Source: JAKFWF01 sp041745515 (GTDB lineage: Bacteria > Pseudomonadota > Alphaproteobacteria > Rhizobiales > Hyphomicrobiaceae). Taken from it: DNA of 34,339 nucleotides. The notes beneath the pieces were generated by a model that ran no database searches, was not told where the DNA came from, and worked only from the letters and a program-made list of their open reading frames with translations. The position numbers and the translations under genes are program-made. Shown piece after piece: positions 8,461-15,379 of this stretch (position 1 is its first letter; the number at the start of each line of letters is the position of its first letter). The stretch covers positions 1 to 34,339 of the forward strand of contig JBGTIU010000072.1 in assembly GCA_041745515.1 (NCBI GenBank). The letters run 5' to 3'.

Positions 8461-8983
8461 TGCGTTTCCCCGTGCTCGCCTTTGTTTCTAATCCGTCACC
8501 GGCCCGCATGGCGTGACTTAAGCTTGATCTGGCACGCGCTAATCGGCTCATCACGGTGCCAATCGGCAGCGCCAAGGTTTCAGCAGCTTCCTTGTAAGAC
8601 AAGCCGTCGATGCAGATGAGGCCGATCAGAATCTGCTGATCGGGCGACAACTCTGAAATTTTCTCGCTCACCAATTCCAATGTCAGTCGGCTGTCGACAA
8701 TTTCGCGACCATCGGAACCGGCGAGATTTTTGTACGCGTCAATGTCGATGACCTCGCCCCGAACCTTGTTGGCGCGCAACCGATCGAACCACAGGTTTTG
8801 GGCAATCCGATACATCCAGCTGTCGAGCCTCGTTCCTACTTGCCATTGCTGGGCATTGGACAGCGCACGCACACACGTTTCCTGCACCAGATCGTCCGCC
8901 CGATCCAGATCGCCCGTCAAAGAAAATGCGAACCGCCGCAAACGGGGCAACAGTTCGATCATTCGCAGCCGGAAGTCGTCCAT
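8441..8983 (-). CDS. ECF RNA polymerase sigma factor
   Basis: A 180-residue sigma-70 family protein with only regions 2 and 4. Region 2 contains DLDRADDLVQETCVRAL and the -10 recognition segment SWMYRIAQNLWFDRLR. Region 4 contains LSPDQQILIGLICIDGLSY and the helix-turn-helix ending in IGTVMSRLARAR. The start at ATG 8983 is chosen because it is preceded by a strong Shine-Dalgarno (GGGAGGTG); the open frame extends 50 codons further upstream but that part lacks family similarity. It is followed by its overlapping anti-sigma gene. A candidate autoregulatory promoter sits about 30-60 bases upstream. Confidence 0.92.
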   Translation of the reverse strand: MDDFRLRMIELLPRLRRFAFSLTGDLDRADDLVQETCVRALSNAQQWQVGTRLDSWMYRIAQNLWFDRLRANKVRGEVIDIDAYKNLAGSDGREIVDSRLTLELVSEKISELSPDQQILIGLICIDGLSYKEAAETLALPIGTVMSRLARARSSLSHAMRAGDGLETKASTGKRNERSLR

Positions 8984-9015
8984 CACGGGAGCACCTCCCT
9001 CCCAGCCACCAGGAT

Positions 9016-9040
9016 AACGACGCAGAGCGCGGCTTATTCC
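9016..9040 (-). promoter_or_regulatory. Candidate ECF-type promoter for the sigma/anti-sigma operon
   Basis: On the minus strand GGAAT and CGTT are separated by exactly 16 bases, one base away from the GGAAC-N16/17-CGTT form common for alphaproteobacterial ECF promoters. A transcript from it would have a leader of about 25 bases before the Shine-Dalgarno-led start at 8983. Autoregulation is usual for such pairs; the match is by eye only. Confidence 0.3.
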
Positions 9041-9277
9041 CAAACCGCCGTTCAATGCCTTGAGGTGGCGCCGTACCGGCCCGCTGAATGCGGCAAACGC
9101 TTGTACGACGGTTGCTGTCGAAGCCGTTTTCAATGGACCGAGCTTCGCTGCTCAGAAGGGCTTCATGGGCTTTGGCGGCATCGCCGTCTTCGATGCCAAA
9201 AAGGCGACGCGTTCCGACACTGATGCGGCGCAGAATTCTCGTCAGCAAACGAGCTGAAAAATCGCAATTGATTGAGG
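9041..9277. other. Intergenic region upstream of the sigma factor
   Basis: No gene can be supported. A plus-strand frame from 9060 to 9257 gives a protein-like tail (AVFNGPSFAAQKGFMGFGG), and the minus strand has an N-terminal extension of the sigma frame, but neither has a recognised family or a ribosome binding site. Confidence 0.4.
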
Positions 9278-9301
9278 GGGCCGCGGTTCACACCACGGCC
9301 C
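9278..9301 (-). terminator. Probable terminator of the Cache-protein gene
   Basis: A hairpin (GGGCCG/CGGCCC with an inner CGG/CCA extension, 8 of 9 pairs, 6-base loop) lies 10 bases after the stop codon on the minus strand, with a T-run (GATTTTT) some 20 bases later. Confidence 0.4.
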
Positions 9302-9311
9302 GGATTGTGGT

Positions 9312-9767
9312 CTACTTGTAGTATCCAACGCCACAGATCTGGTCGCCCACCTTGGTGACGAAGCTGACTTTTTGGACGGGAGTCGCATCAGCGCCAGGGC
9401 GGGGCCACATATAGCTCACCTCGGTGACCTTGCCTTCGGTTGCGACCTTCTGCATCTCTTCGCCGAGCTTCTTGCCGTTCTTGTCGACAATGTCTTGAAT
9501 TTTCTTGCCCATCAGAGCCGGATGCGCGGTCATCGCGCCATCACCGACGTTGGCGCAGAAGGGATAGAGGTCGCGATCCTTGAAGCCACCTTCGCCTTTT
9601 TGCATCATGCCGAACGCTTTGGTTTTGTCGGCCTTCACGGCGGCAACAGCCTTCTCGAGCATCGCCTTCGCTTCGGCTTCCGTACCGAACTGGGCCTGGG
9701 CAAATGCGAAGTTGGAAAGAGCAAGCGTGCCCACCGCGGCTGCGCCGATCACAAGCTTACGGAACAT
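9312..9767 (-). CDS. Periplasmic Cache-domain (sCache-type) protein
   Basis: A 151-residue exported protein: a signal peptide (LVIGAAAVGTLALSNFAFA, cleavage near AQAQFG) followed by a single small Cache-like domain. Motifs typical for this type are AKAMLEKAVAAVKADKTKA, FKDRDLYPFCANVGDG, MTAHPALMGKK and EVSYMWPRPG. Such stand-alone domains bind small ligands, often carboxylates, in the periplasm; there is no attached signalling module. A good Shine-Dalgarno (GGAGG) precedes the ATG at 9767. It follows the sigma operon on the same strand but has its own terminator, so it is probably a separate transcript. Confidence 0.88.
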   Translation of the reverse strand: MFRKLVIGAAAVGTLALSNFAFAQAQFGTEAEAKAMLEKAVAAVKADKTKAFGMMQKGEGGFKDRDLYPFCANVGDGAMTAHPALMGKKIQDIVDKNGKKLGEEMQKVATEGKVTEVSYMWPRPGADATPVQKVSFVTKVGDQICGVGYYK

Positions 9768-9950
9768 TGATTTCCTCCATTGCTGCTACCAGTGAACCCG
9801 TTTGTGCGCGCAAATCGTGGCGCAGGAATGGATTCCTTGCGAGTTACGAATAGATCAGGCCAGACTCCCTCGTTCGACCGCTTCGGACACTCATGCCTTG
9901 CCGCCAAACTACGCACTTTCCCTGCATCGCGCTAAGCCGAGCGGCACTGC

Positions 9951-10175
9951 TCAGCATTTAGACTTCTTTTTCTTGTCGGGCTCGTCATCCCTGCGCTGGC
10001 GCTCTTCCGGCGGCTCGTCAATCGGGATGTTGGTCACGTCAGGCGGGGGATCACCTGGCAATCCAGGTATCCTCGGAGGCCCCGGCTCGTCTTGGACTTT
10101 TCCTTTTCCATGCAGCCAAAACGCGCTTTGCCGCCTTGAGTTCCGGCTCGGTTCAAACGCACAAGAACCCAACAC
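9951..10175 (-). CDS. Possible small proline-rich, charged protein
   Basis: A 74-codon frame ending in EERQRRDDEPDKKKKSKC, with a proline-rich middle (GPPRIPGLPGDPPPD). The composition looks like a disordered small protein rather than random out-of-frame translation, but there is no recognised family and the start is unclear. The rest of 9768-10466 holds nothing I can name. Confidence 0.3.
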   Translation of the reverse strand: MLGSCAFEPSRNSRRQSAFWLHGKGKVQDEPGPPRIPGLPGDPPPDVTNIPIDEPPEERQRRDDEPDKKKKSKC

Positions 10176-10466
10176 CAGATCACCGGAGGTGACTGACCAT
10201 TGCGCCGCCGCACGCAGCGACCACGGCCCTTGCTGTCTAGCGGCGCGATGTCGCCATGGAATACGGGGAATTTCATTGCACGTATCGCCTTGACGTCACG
10301 CGTTCGGCCGTCCATCAGCGCGAGCTATTTACGTAGATGTCCCAACGGCGCGCCACAAACTTGGGCAGATACAATCGACTAGGCGCCAACGGCTAGCCGC
10401 ATTGAGTGGGAGTTGCCGCAACAATTCGTACGTTGAGGCGATCCGTGGACCGCGACGAGGGCTACA
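10176..10466. other. Intergenic region, nothing recognised
   Basis: About 290 bases lacking a supportable coding frame or RNA. It presumably contains the promoter of the small membrane protein gene that follows. Confidence 0.4.
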
Positions 10467-10655
10467 ATGAGCAAGGGCCTGACTATGATTAGTTTGGGTT
10501 TGGGCTTCTTACTTGCGGCCTATCTCCAGCCCTGGTTCGCACCGGACATGCGGCCAAGCGTCTATGATCCGGCCATCACCTTCCTTGCTATCGGCGCGAT
10601 CTACTACTTGTTCGAAGTGATCCGAATATTGCGGCGGATGAGGAAGGATCGATAG
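10467..10655 (+). CDS. Small membrane protein of unknown function
   Basis: A 62-residue protein with two predicted membrane helices (ISLGLGFLLAAYLQPWF and DPAITFLAIGAIYYLFEVI) and a basic C-terminus (RRMRKDR), a clear two-span hairpin topology with positive-inside tail. A purine-rich CGAGGG lies upstream of the ATG. No family is recognised. It lies 160 bases before csbD-like on the same strand. Confidence 0.55.
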   Translation: MSKGLTMISLGLGFLLAAYLQPWFAPDMRPSVYDPAITFLAIGAIYYLFEVIRILRRMRKDR

Positions 10656-10815
10656 TCTTTTGACACCACGATCGTCATCGTGCGTCACGGTCATGCAATG
10701 CGAATGCGCGCGGCGGCTTACGGCTACGGTGTCGCCCACTGGGCCTCTCTTCGTTTGTGTGCTAACAAACACAACGTCCCGGGACAAAAGTTCCGATCAC
10801 CCGAGGGAGAATACT

Positions 10816-11031
10816 ATGGGTAGCAAGACTGACCAGATCAAAGGCATGGCGAATCAGGCCGCTGGCAAGCTGAGACAGGGCGTTGGCAAGATCGCTGGCT
10901 CCAAGGAGATGCAAGCCAAAGGCGTGACACAGGAGGTCAAAGGCAAAGCGCAGCAGACGATGGGAAAGGCCAAATCAGCCGTCAAAGACACTGCCAACAA
11001 GATGGCCGAAAGCGCCAACAAGAAACTCTGA
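10816..11031 (+). CDS. CsbD-family stress-response protein
   Basis: A 71-residue Lys/Ala/Gly-rich protein with the family's repeats: DQIKGMANQAAGKLRQGVGK, then a second KGKAQQTMGKAKSAVKDTA unit. CsbD-like proteins are abundant, hydrophilic and induced by general stress; their molecular role is unsettled. The start at 10816 is chosen because the family begins here and a good Shine-Dalgarno (GAGGGAGA) precedes it; the frame is open further upstream without similarity. No clear EcfG-type promoter (GGAAC/CGTT) could be found upstream. Confidence 0.88.
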   Translation: MGSKTDQIKGMANQAAGKLRQGVGKIAGSKEMQAKGVTQEVKGKAQQTMGKAKSAVKDTANKMAESANKKL

Positions 11032-11080
11032 CGATTCGGATGGCGCGAGCGGCCACCGAAGTTGAACAAACGTAGCAGCG

Positions 11081-12424
11081 TTAAATCAGCAGTTCGCGTC
11101 GGTTCTTGATGAAATCCTCGACGCCCGCCACAACCCGGGCACAATCAGCGTCCGTCACCATCAGCGAGAGCGCCATGAAGCCGCGCTCGGCCACGTAGAT
11201 GCCCTGGTCGAGGAGATCGAGGAAAAGCAGCCGCTTCAACCGTGTGTCCGCCTTGGCAAGGTCCGCAGGCACAAGGATTTTGCCCGCCACCGGATGCAGC
11301 GTAATCATCGAGCCCATGCCGGTTGCTTGCATCCGCACCTGATAGCGCATGAACATAACGTTGAGCGCTTCGCGAAAGCGGTCGCCGCGAGCATTGAGCG
11401 CCGTGCAGGCCTCGGGCGTGAAGATTTGAGTGAGCCCCGCTAGGCCCGCGGCCATCGTCAGCGTGTTGTTGTTGAAGGTGCCCGCATGCGGCAGGGCATT
11501 GGGTTTCGACGGATCGAACTGCTCCATGATGGCGCGCTTGCCGCCGAAGGCGCCAAAGCTCATGCCGCCGCCCACATATTTGCCAAGCGTCTTGAGATCG
11601 GGCTTGATACCGAATTGCGCCGATAGGCCGCCGGGATGCAGCCTGGACGTCATCACCTCGTCGAAGATCAGCACGATGCCGTGTTTCGCCGTTTCTTCGC
11701 GCAACACGGCAAGAAACGCCTCGTCTGCCGGAATGCAGCCGCCGCTGCCCAGCATGGGTTCGACGATGACCGCCGCCAGATCGTCCGCGTGCTCGATGAT
11801 AAGTTTTCGCGTACCTTCGATGTCGTTGAAATGCCCCAGCACGCAGTCTAACGGCGCGTTCACCGGCGAGGCGCCATGGCTGAAATAAAGCGTGCCGCCG
11901 TGGTAGCTGCCACGCATCGGCATGATTTTGGCCCGCCCGGTAAAGCAGCGCGCTGCCAACAGCGCCATCATGTTTGCTTCAGTACCTGAATTGGTGAAGC
12001 GCACGAGATCCATGTCGAAGCGGTTCGTGACGACCTCTGCGAATTCAACTTCGCGCCCATGATGGGTTCCGAGATTGAGACCGGTTTCGAGTGCCTCGGC
12101 CACCGCCCCCTGGATCCGCGGATGGGAATGGCCATAGATGCCGGCCGAGTATTCACCGAGAAAGTCGAGATAGCTGTTGCCATCGATATCGGCGATCTCC
12201 GCTCCCTCTGCCTTCGCTGCGCGGATGGGAAACGGGGCGGTGTACAGCACGGTGCGGCTGTTGCCTCCGGGCATAACTTTGGCGGCACGGGCATGAAGCG
12301 CCGCCGTCTTCGGCCGCTTTGCCGCAAATCGCGCGATTGCTTCGACAAGGGCTGTTTCGATACTTGTCATTTGTCCGTCAGGCCGGCCAAACCGTTGCGG
12401 CTCTGTTTCTGTGGCTTTAGGCAT
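11081..12424 (-). CDS. Class III PLP aminotransferase, glutamate-1-semialdehyde-aminomutase-like
   Basis: A 447-residue fold-type I enzyme of the HemL-like branch. Visible features are GNSYLDFLGEYSAGIYGHSHP (split by family at the small domain boundary), RFTNSGTEANMMALLAAR for PLP phosphate contacts, SYHGG, the PLP-ring Asp in LIFDEVMTSR and the Schiff-base Lys in LKTLGKYVGGGMSFGAFGG. The genome would have a separate HemL for haem, and the adjacent racemase suggests amino-acid or amine catabolism. Met at 12424 or 12370 (MTSIETALVEAI) could be the start; the second is close to the family N-terminus. It is 50 bp downstream of the racemase gene. Confidence 0.87.
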   Translation of the reverse strand: MPKATETEPQRFGRPDGQMTSIETALVEAIARFAAKRPKTAALHARAAKVMPGGNSRTVLYTAPFPIRAAKAEGAEIADIDGNSYLDFLGEYSAGIYGHSHPRIQGAVAEALETGLNLGTHHGREVEFAEVVTNRFDMDLVRFTNSGTEANMMALLAARCFTGRAKIMPMRGSYHGGTLYFSHGASPVNAPLDCVLGHFNDIEGTRKLIIEHADDLAAVIVEPMLGSGGCIPADEAFLAVLREETAKHGIVLIFDEVMTSRLHPGGLSAQFGIKPDLKTLGKYVGGGMSFGAFGGKRAIMEQFDPSKPNALPHAGTFNNNTLTMAAGLAGLTQIFTPEACTALNARGDRFREALNVMFMRYQVRMQATGMGSMITLHPVAGKILVPADLAKADTRLKRLLFLDLLDQGIYVAERGFMALSLMVTDADCARVVAGVEDFIKNRRELLI

Positions 12425-12474
12425 GGGGGAGCAAGCGCGTCGTCTCTCCGCTGATTGTGTCGATCGATATCGGG

Positions 12475-13191
12475 TTAATCCTGGGCGAACACCTCGGGTC
12501 TGAGACTGCGATGGAACCAGTGCACCAGGCTCACGACATCGAAGATCGGCAGGCCCAAGGTACGGTGCAGATCAGCGGAGTGGGGCGCGAGATTGGTACA
12601 TTCGAGGACCAGTGCCCCAATCGAGGGGTCGCTGTCCACTGCCCGCCCCGCCAACGCCAGCACTTCGCGCCGAAGCGTATCGAACGAAACGGACGTGTCG
12701 CCGGTGCGGATCGCGCGCTGGAACTCGGACGCGGCCGGCAGGCCGAACACCGGCGTCCGCGGATCTACTCCGACGCACTCCAGATGACGGGTCGTGAGCG
12801 ACTCGGCCGAGAACGTCAGGATCGCAGGGCGGCGTCCCTTCGGCAGGATGCGGGCAACCATCGGCACCTGCAGCAACGCACTGGTTGCGACCGGTACGGC
12901 GCAGTGTTCGACCAGCTCGCGCTGGTAAAGAGCGAGGAATCCACACGTCGTTGCAATCCCGTCGACTCCAGCCGCGACCAGTTCATCGGCCGCCTGCTTG
13001 AACGGCTGCAGGAATTCGGTGTCGGTGAGGGTGGTGATTTTATCCGGGCTCGCGCCTTTGACAATGCGATACTGTACGGGAAACGGCCATGTGCGGGCGT
13101 TGCCGATGTCGCCGTTGAACCGCTCGAAATAGGTCTCGAGCATCAAGATACCGAGCGAAACGCCGTCGCAAGTCCGTTTGGGTTCAGGCAT
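12475..13191 (-). CDS. Asp/Glu/hydantoin racemase-family protein (maleate isomerase/decarboxylase-like)
   Basis: A 238-residue protein of the two-cysteine Asp/Glu racemase superfamily. The catalytic cysteines appear in IATTCGFLALYQ and VLECTNLAPHS. The family includes racemases, maleate isomerase and arylmalonate decarboxylase; which one cannot be read from this. Start chosen at ATG 13191 (MPEPKRTC), the start of similarity. The end of a decayed oxidoreductase overlaps it by 8 bases upstream, and the aminotransferase follows, so this was probably a three-gene amino-acid catabolic operon. Confidence 0.8.
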   Translation of the reverse strand: MPEPKRTCDGVSLGILMLETYFERFNGDIGNARTWPFPVQYRIVKGASPDKITTLTDTEFLQPFKQAADELVAAGVDGIATTCGFLALYQRELVEHCAVPVATSALLQVPMVARILPKGRRPAILTFSAESLTTRHLECVGVDPRTPVFGLPAASEFQRAIRTGDTSVSFDTLRREVLALAGRAVDSDPSIGALVLECTNLAPHSADLHRTLGLPIFDVVSLVHWFHRSLRPEVFAQD

Positions 13192-13414
13192 ATGGAATTC
13201 CGTTGGTTCCGGCTGCGTGCGAGACAGCGGCAGGCTCGAATTCATGCGACAGCCGTTCATCCGTCGCCACGCCCATCGAGAACGCAATCTGAATGTCTGT
13301 GCCGCCTTTGACGATAAGATCGGCCATTACCCGTCCGACGCCGGGTGCTGCTTTGTGATCACGTGCAAGCCGCCGTTCTGGATTCAATGCGGTTGTGCAG
13401 GGCCCTAAGACCAA
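13184..13414 (-). pseudogene. Remnant of an FAD-dependent (DAO-family) oxidoreductase, C-terminus only
   Basis: One frame reads KAAPGVGRVMADLIVKGG, which is the typical C-terminal FAD-binding end of D-amino-acid-dehydrogenase-like enzymes. Just upstream the matching strand-and-turn NGGLHVIT occurs in another frame (near 13356-13379), so a frameshift lies at about 13357. Nothing of the N-terminal FAD domain is found upstream. Its stop codon overlaps the start of the racemase gene, which suggests it was once an intact operon member, lost next to the integration site at 13664. Confidence 0.6.
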
Positions 13415-13663
13415 AGCCCAAGTAGTTTATCTCGATTGCTCGCCGCTGGTACGCAGCCTGCTCGACGAGATCGGCCCGCCGGTCCACATGAAGGTGTTCG
13501 ATGGTAAGTCCGGGCGAGCCGCAGCCAGGAAACGCCGTGCCTGGGTACAGGATTTAGAGCACGCGAAGGACGAGAGTCTGAATGAAGCCCGAACGCAGAG
13601 TCAGATTGGCAAGATAAGAACATCTGTTCTCATTCCAAACCTTTGTATCAGTTGTCAAATGAT
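13415..13663. other. Gene-free boundary segment next to the attachment site
   Basis: No gene is supported. A short plus-strand frame (VVYLDCSPLVRSLLDEIGPP) looks protein-like but is not recognised and may be a relic. A GAAC-N4-GTTC dyad is at 13618-13629 within the 6+6 inverted repeat AGAACA/TGTTCT; it could be a regulator site. Confidence 0.4.
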
Positions 13664-13709
13664 TGGTACCGCTGCCCCGGCTCGAACGGGGGACCCCCAG
13701 ATCCACAAT
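13664..13709 (-). other. Attachment-site scar: 3' part of a tRNA-His gene
   Basis: On the minus strand this is the 3' half of a tRNA: anticodon loop TTGTGGA (anticodon GTG, His), anticodon-stem 3' strand TCTGG, variable loop, a perfect T stem (CCCCG/CGGGG) with TTCGAGC loop, acceptor strand CAGCGGT, A73 and CCA. Upstream of the loop the pairing 5' strand is absent (GATAA instead of CCAGA) and no D-arm or 5' acceptor strand exists, so it is not a working tRNA. Discriminator A73 in tRNA-His is known for this alphaproteobacterial group. An integrase starts about 170 bases away, so this is the product of site-specific integration with crossover near the anticodon loop. Confidence 0.75.
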
Positions 13710-13840
13710 TATCAAGTCTTTGGACGCATCTGGATGTTTTCGAACGCAATTGGGCGCTGATTAATTGCGGTATTTTGGCTTTCTATGAGGTTCAGCCGTC
13801 CAGGAAGGTCCAATACGAGTTAGGTTAATCCGAGCAGTTC

Positions 13841-13860
13841 TGGTACCCATGTGGTACCCA
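13841..13860. repeat. Tandem TGGTACCCA repeats upstream of the integrase
   Basis: Two perfect copies of TGGTACCCA separated by two bases end 22 bases before the integrase ATG. TGGTACC also begins the tRNA-His 3' end at 13664. Placement next to int and att makes them candidate arm-type binding sites for the integrase. Confidence 0.4.
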
Positions 13861-13882
13861 CAGCGAACTCTATGGCCGATAA

Positions 13883-15124
13883 ATGCGGGACCTAACACAA
13901 CGGTTCATCGAAAGCGCCAGCACCGATGCGGAGAGACTCGAGATCCGCGATGCGAAGGTTGAGGGGCTAGAGCTACGAGTCTCGCGCCACGGCACGAAGA
14001 GCTGGCTGCTCAGGTATCGACGGAAATCAGATGGTCGCAAACGGGTTCTAACTCTTGGGCGTTTTCCCGAGTTGAGCCTTCAAACGGCACGGCAGCGCGC
14101 ATTGGAAGAGAAGGCATTGATAGGTCGAGGTGCGGACCCGGCCGGGGCCCGATCTCTGATCAATGAGGCGATGACATTCGCTGAACTCGCAGAAAAGCGG
14201 CTTGCTGAAGATGTCGCCATTGGTGAGGGATCTCGTCGCAATTATCGACAGAGCTTTGAGGCAGATGTCTACGCAGCGATTGGCAAAGTTGCAGCATGTC
14301 AGGTGACGCCAGACATGGTGGCCAGGATCCTGGACGGAATTGAGCACCGCGGCTCACTTGTTCACGCCGATCGAACCAAAGCAGCGATCGGGTCAACATA
14401 CAAATGGGCGATCAAACGCCGTCTTGGTGTCATCAACATCGACCCAACGGCTGGCCTGGGAAAACGCGCCCCTGCAACTGCCAGGACGCGATTGATGAGC
14501 GAGGCCGAGCTAGTCGCATTCTGGCGTGCGATCCACAGCGAAGATGCACCTCTGACCCTACGCATGCGACTAATCTGCCAGCTTGCTGTATTGACCGGCC
14601 AAAGAAGAACTGAGGTTGCCGCAGCAGAGAATTCAGAGGTTGATATCAACGGACTTGCGCCGAAATGGATCATCCCCGGCGATAGCAAGCGCAACGGCGT
14701 GCTCTTGCGAGGCCGCACCAAAAATAAGAAGCCGCAAACCGTTCCGCTGTCGCAACAAGCGGTGTTGCGCTTTCGCCAAGCGATCGAACTCGCTGATGGC
14801 AGCAAGTTTGTCTTTCCCGCGGATACGACGCATCTGACAGCGGGTGCCACTCCGCGAACGCCTCATATTCATGGCGAAAGCGTTTCTAAGGCGCTTCGGC
14901 GACTTCGCTCACAATACGGCATTGATGACATTACCCTTCATGATCTCAGACGAAGTATATCCACGTGGCTGGGGGACACTGGAACGAGGCCTGACGTGAT
15001 TGATCTCATTCTCAACCATCAGCCAAGAGACGTTACCCGGCGACATTACAACCTATCCACTATGCAGGACCATGTTCGCGCAGCCCTCCAGGAATGGGCC
15101 GATCATGTGACCGAACACGCTTGA
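13883..15124 (+). CDS. Tyrosine recombinase/integrase with DUF4102 N-terminal domain (P4-like)
   Basis: A 413-residue integrase that appears intact. The N-terminal arm-binding domain (about 1-85) shows LELRVSRHGTKSWLLRYR and TLGRFPELSLQTARQRA, typical of DUF4102. The core-binding SAM-like domain follows, and the catalytic domain has Arg in LTGQRRTEVAA, His-x-x-Arg in LHDLRRSISTWL, His in ILNHQPRDV and the nucleophile Tyr in RRHYN. Such enzymes integrate at the 3' ends of tRNA genes, in agreement with the tRNA-His scar just upstream. A hairpin follows the stop codon. It likely determines excision/integration of the element that follows it. Confidence 0.95.
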   Translation: MRDLTQRFIESASTDAERLEIRDAKVEGLELRVSRHGTKSWLLRYRRKSDGRKRVLTLGRFPELSLQTARQRALEEKALIGRGADPAGARSLINEAMTFAELAEKRLAEDVAIGEGSRRNYRQSFEADVYAAIGKVAACQVTPDMVARILDGIEHRGSLVHADRTKAAIGSTYKWAIKRRLGVINIDPTAGLGKRAPATARTRLMSEAELVAFWRAIHSEDAPLTLRMRLICQLAVLTGQRRTEVAAAENSEVDINGLAPKWIIPGDSKRNGVLLRGRTKNKKPQTVPLSQQAVLRFRQAIELADGSKFVFPADTTHLTAGATPRTPHIHGESVSKALRRLRSQYGIDDITLHDLRRSISTWLGDTGTRPDVIDLILNHQPRDVTRRHYNLSTMQDHVRAALQEWADHVTEHA

Positions 15125-15126
15125 AC

Positions 15127-15160
15127 GCACGAAGGGCCGCGCGCGCGGGGCGCTTCGTGC
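15127..15160 (+). terminator. Hairpin just after the integrase gene
   Basis: GCACGAAG (15127-15134) and CTTCGTGC (15153-15160) form a perfect 8-bp stem around a GC-rich loop, 2 bases after the stop codon. There is no T-run, so it may be a weak or factor-dependent terminator. Confidence 0.45.
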
Positions 15161-15379
15161 CTGCGGAACGCAAGCATAGGTTTGCTGCCGGTAGCGTGAG
15201 CGGAGAATTTACGGCTGTACGCATTCCGACCGGCAGGGCGCTCGGCTACCAACGGGGCGATGTCCAGAGTTGCATAAATGGTTCTGATCGAATCGTCGGG
15301 CGCATGATGCGTCCGATCGGCATTTTAACCGACCATCTCGAGAGCAGCGAGGCGAACCGTGTCGAGATGATCCCCGAAG
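15161..15379. other. Gap between integrase and sulfite-oxidase pseudogene
   Basis: No gene seen. The N-terminal part of the sulfite oxidase gene would be expected here but no frame shows it, so this segment is probably junction or decayed DNA. Confidence 0.4.

Noticed and set aside
8984..9133. N-terminal extension of the ECF sigma factor to an ATG at 9133
   Set aside because: Strong Shine-Dalgarno and family N-terminus support ATG 8983; the 50 extra residues show no sigma similarity.
13664..13800. A complete functional tRNA on the minus strand
   Set aside because: No D arm, anticodon-stem 5' strand or 5' acceptor strand could be found upstream of the anticodon loop.
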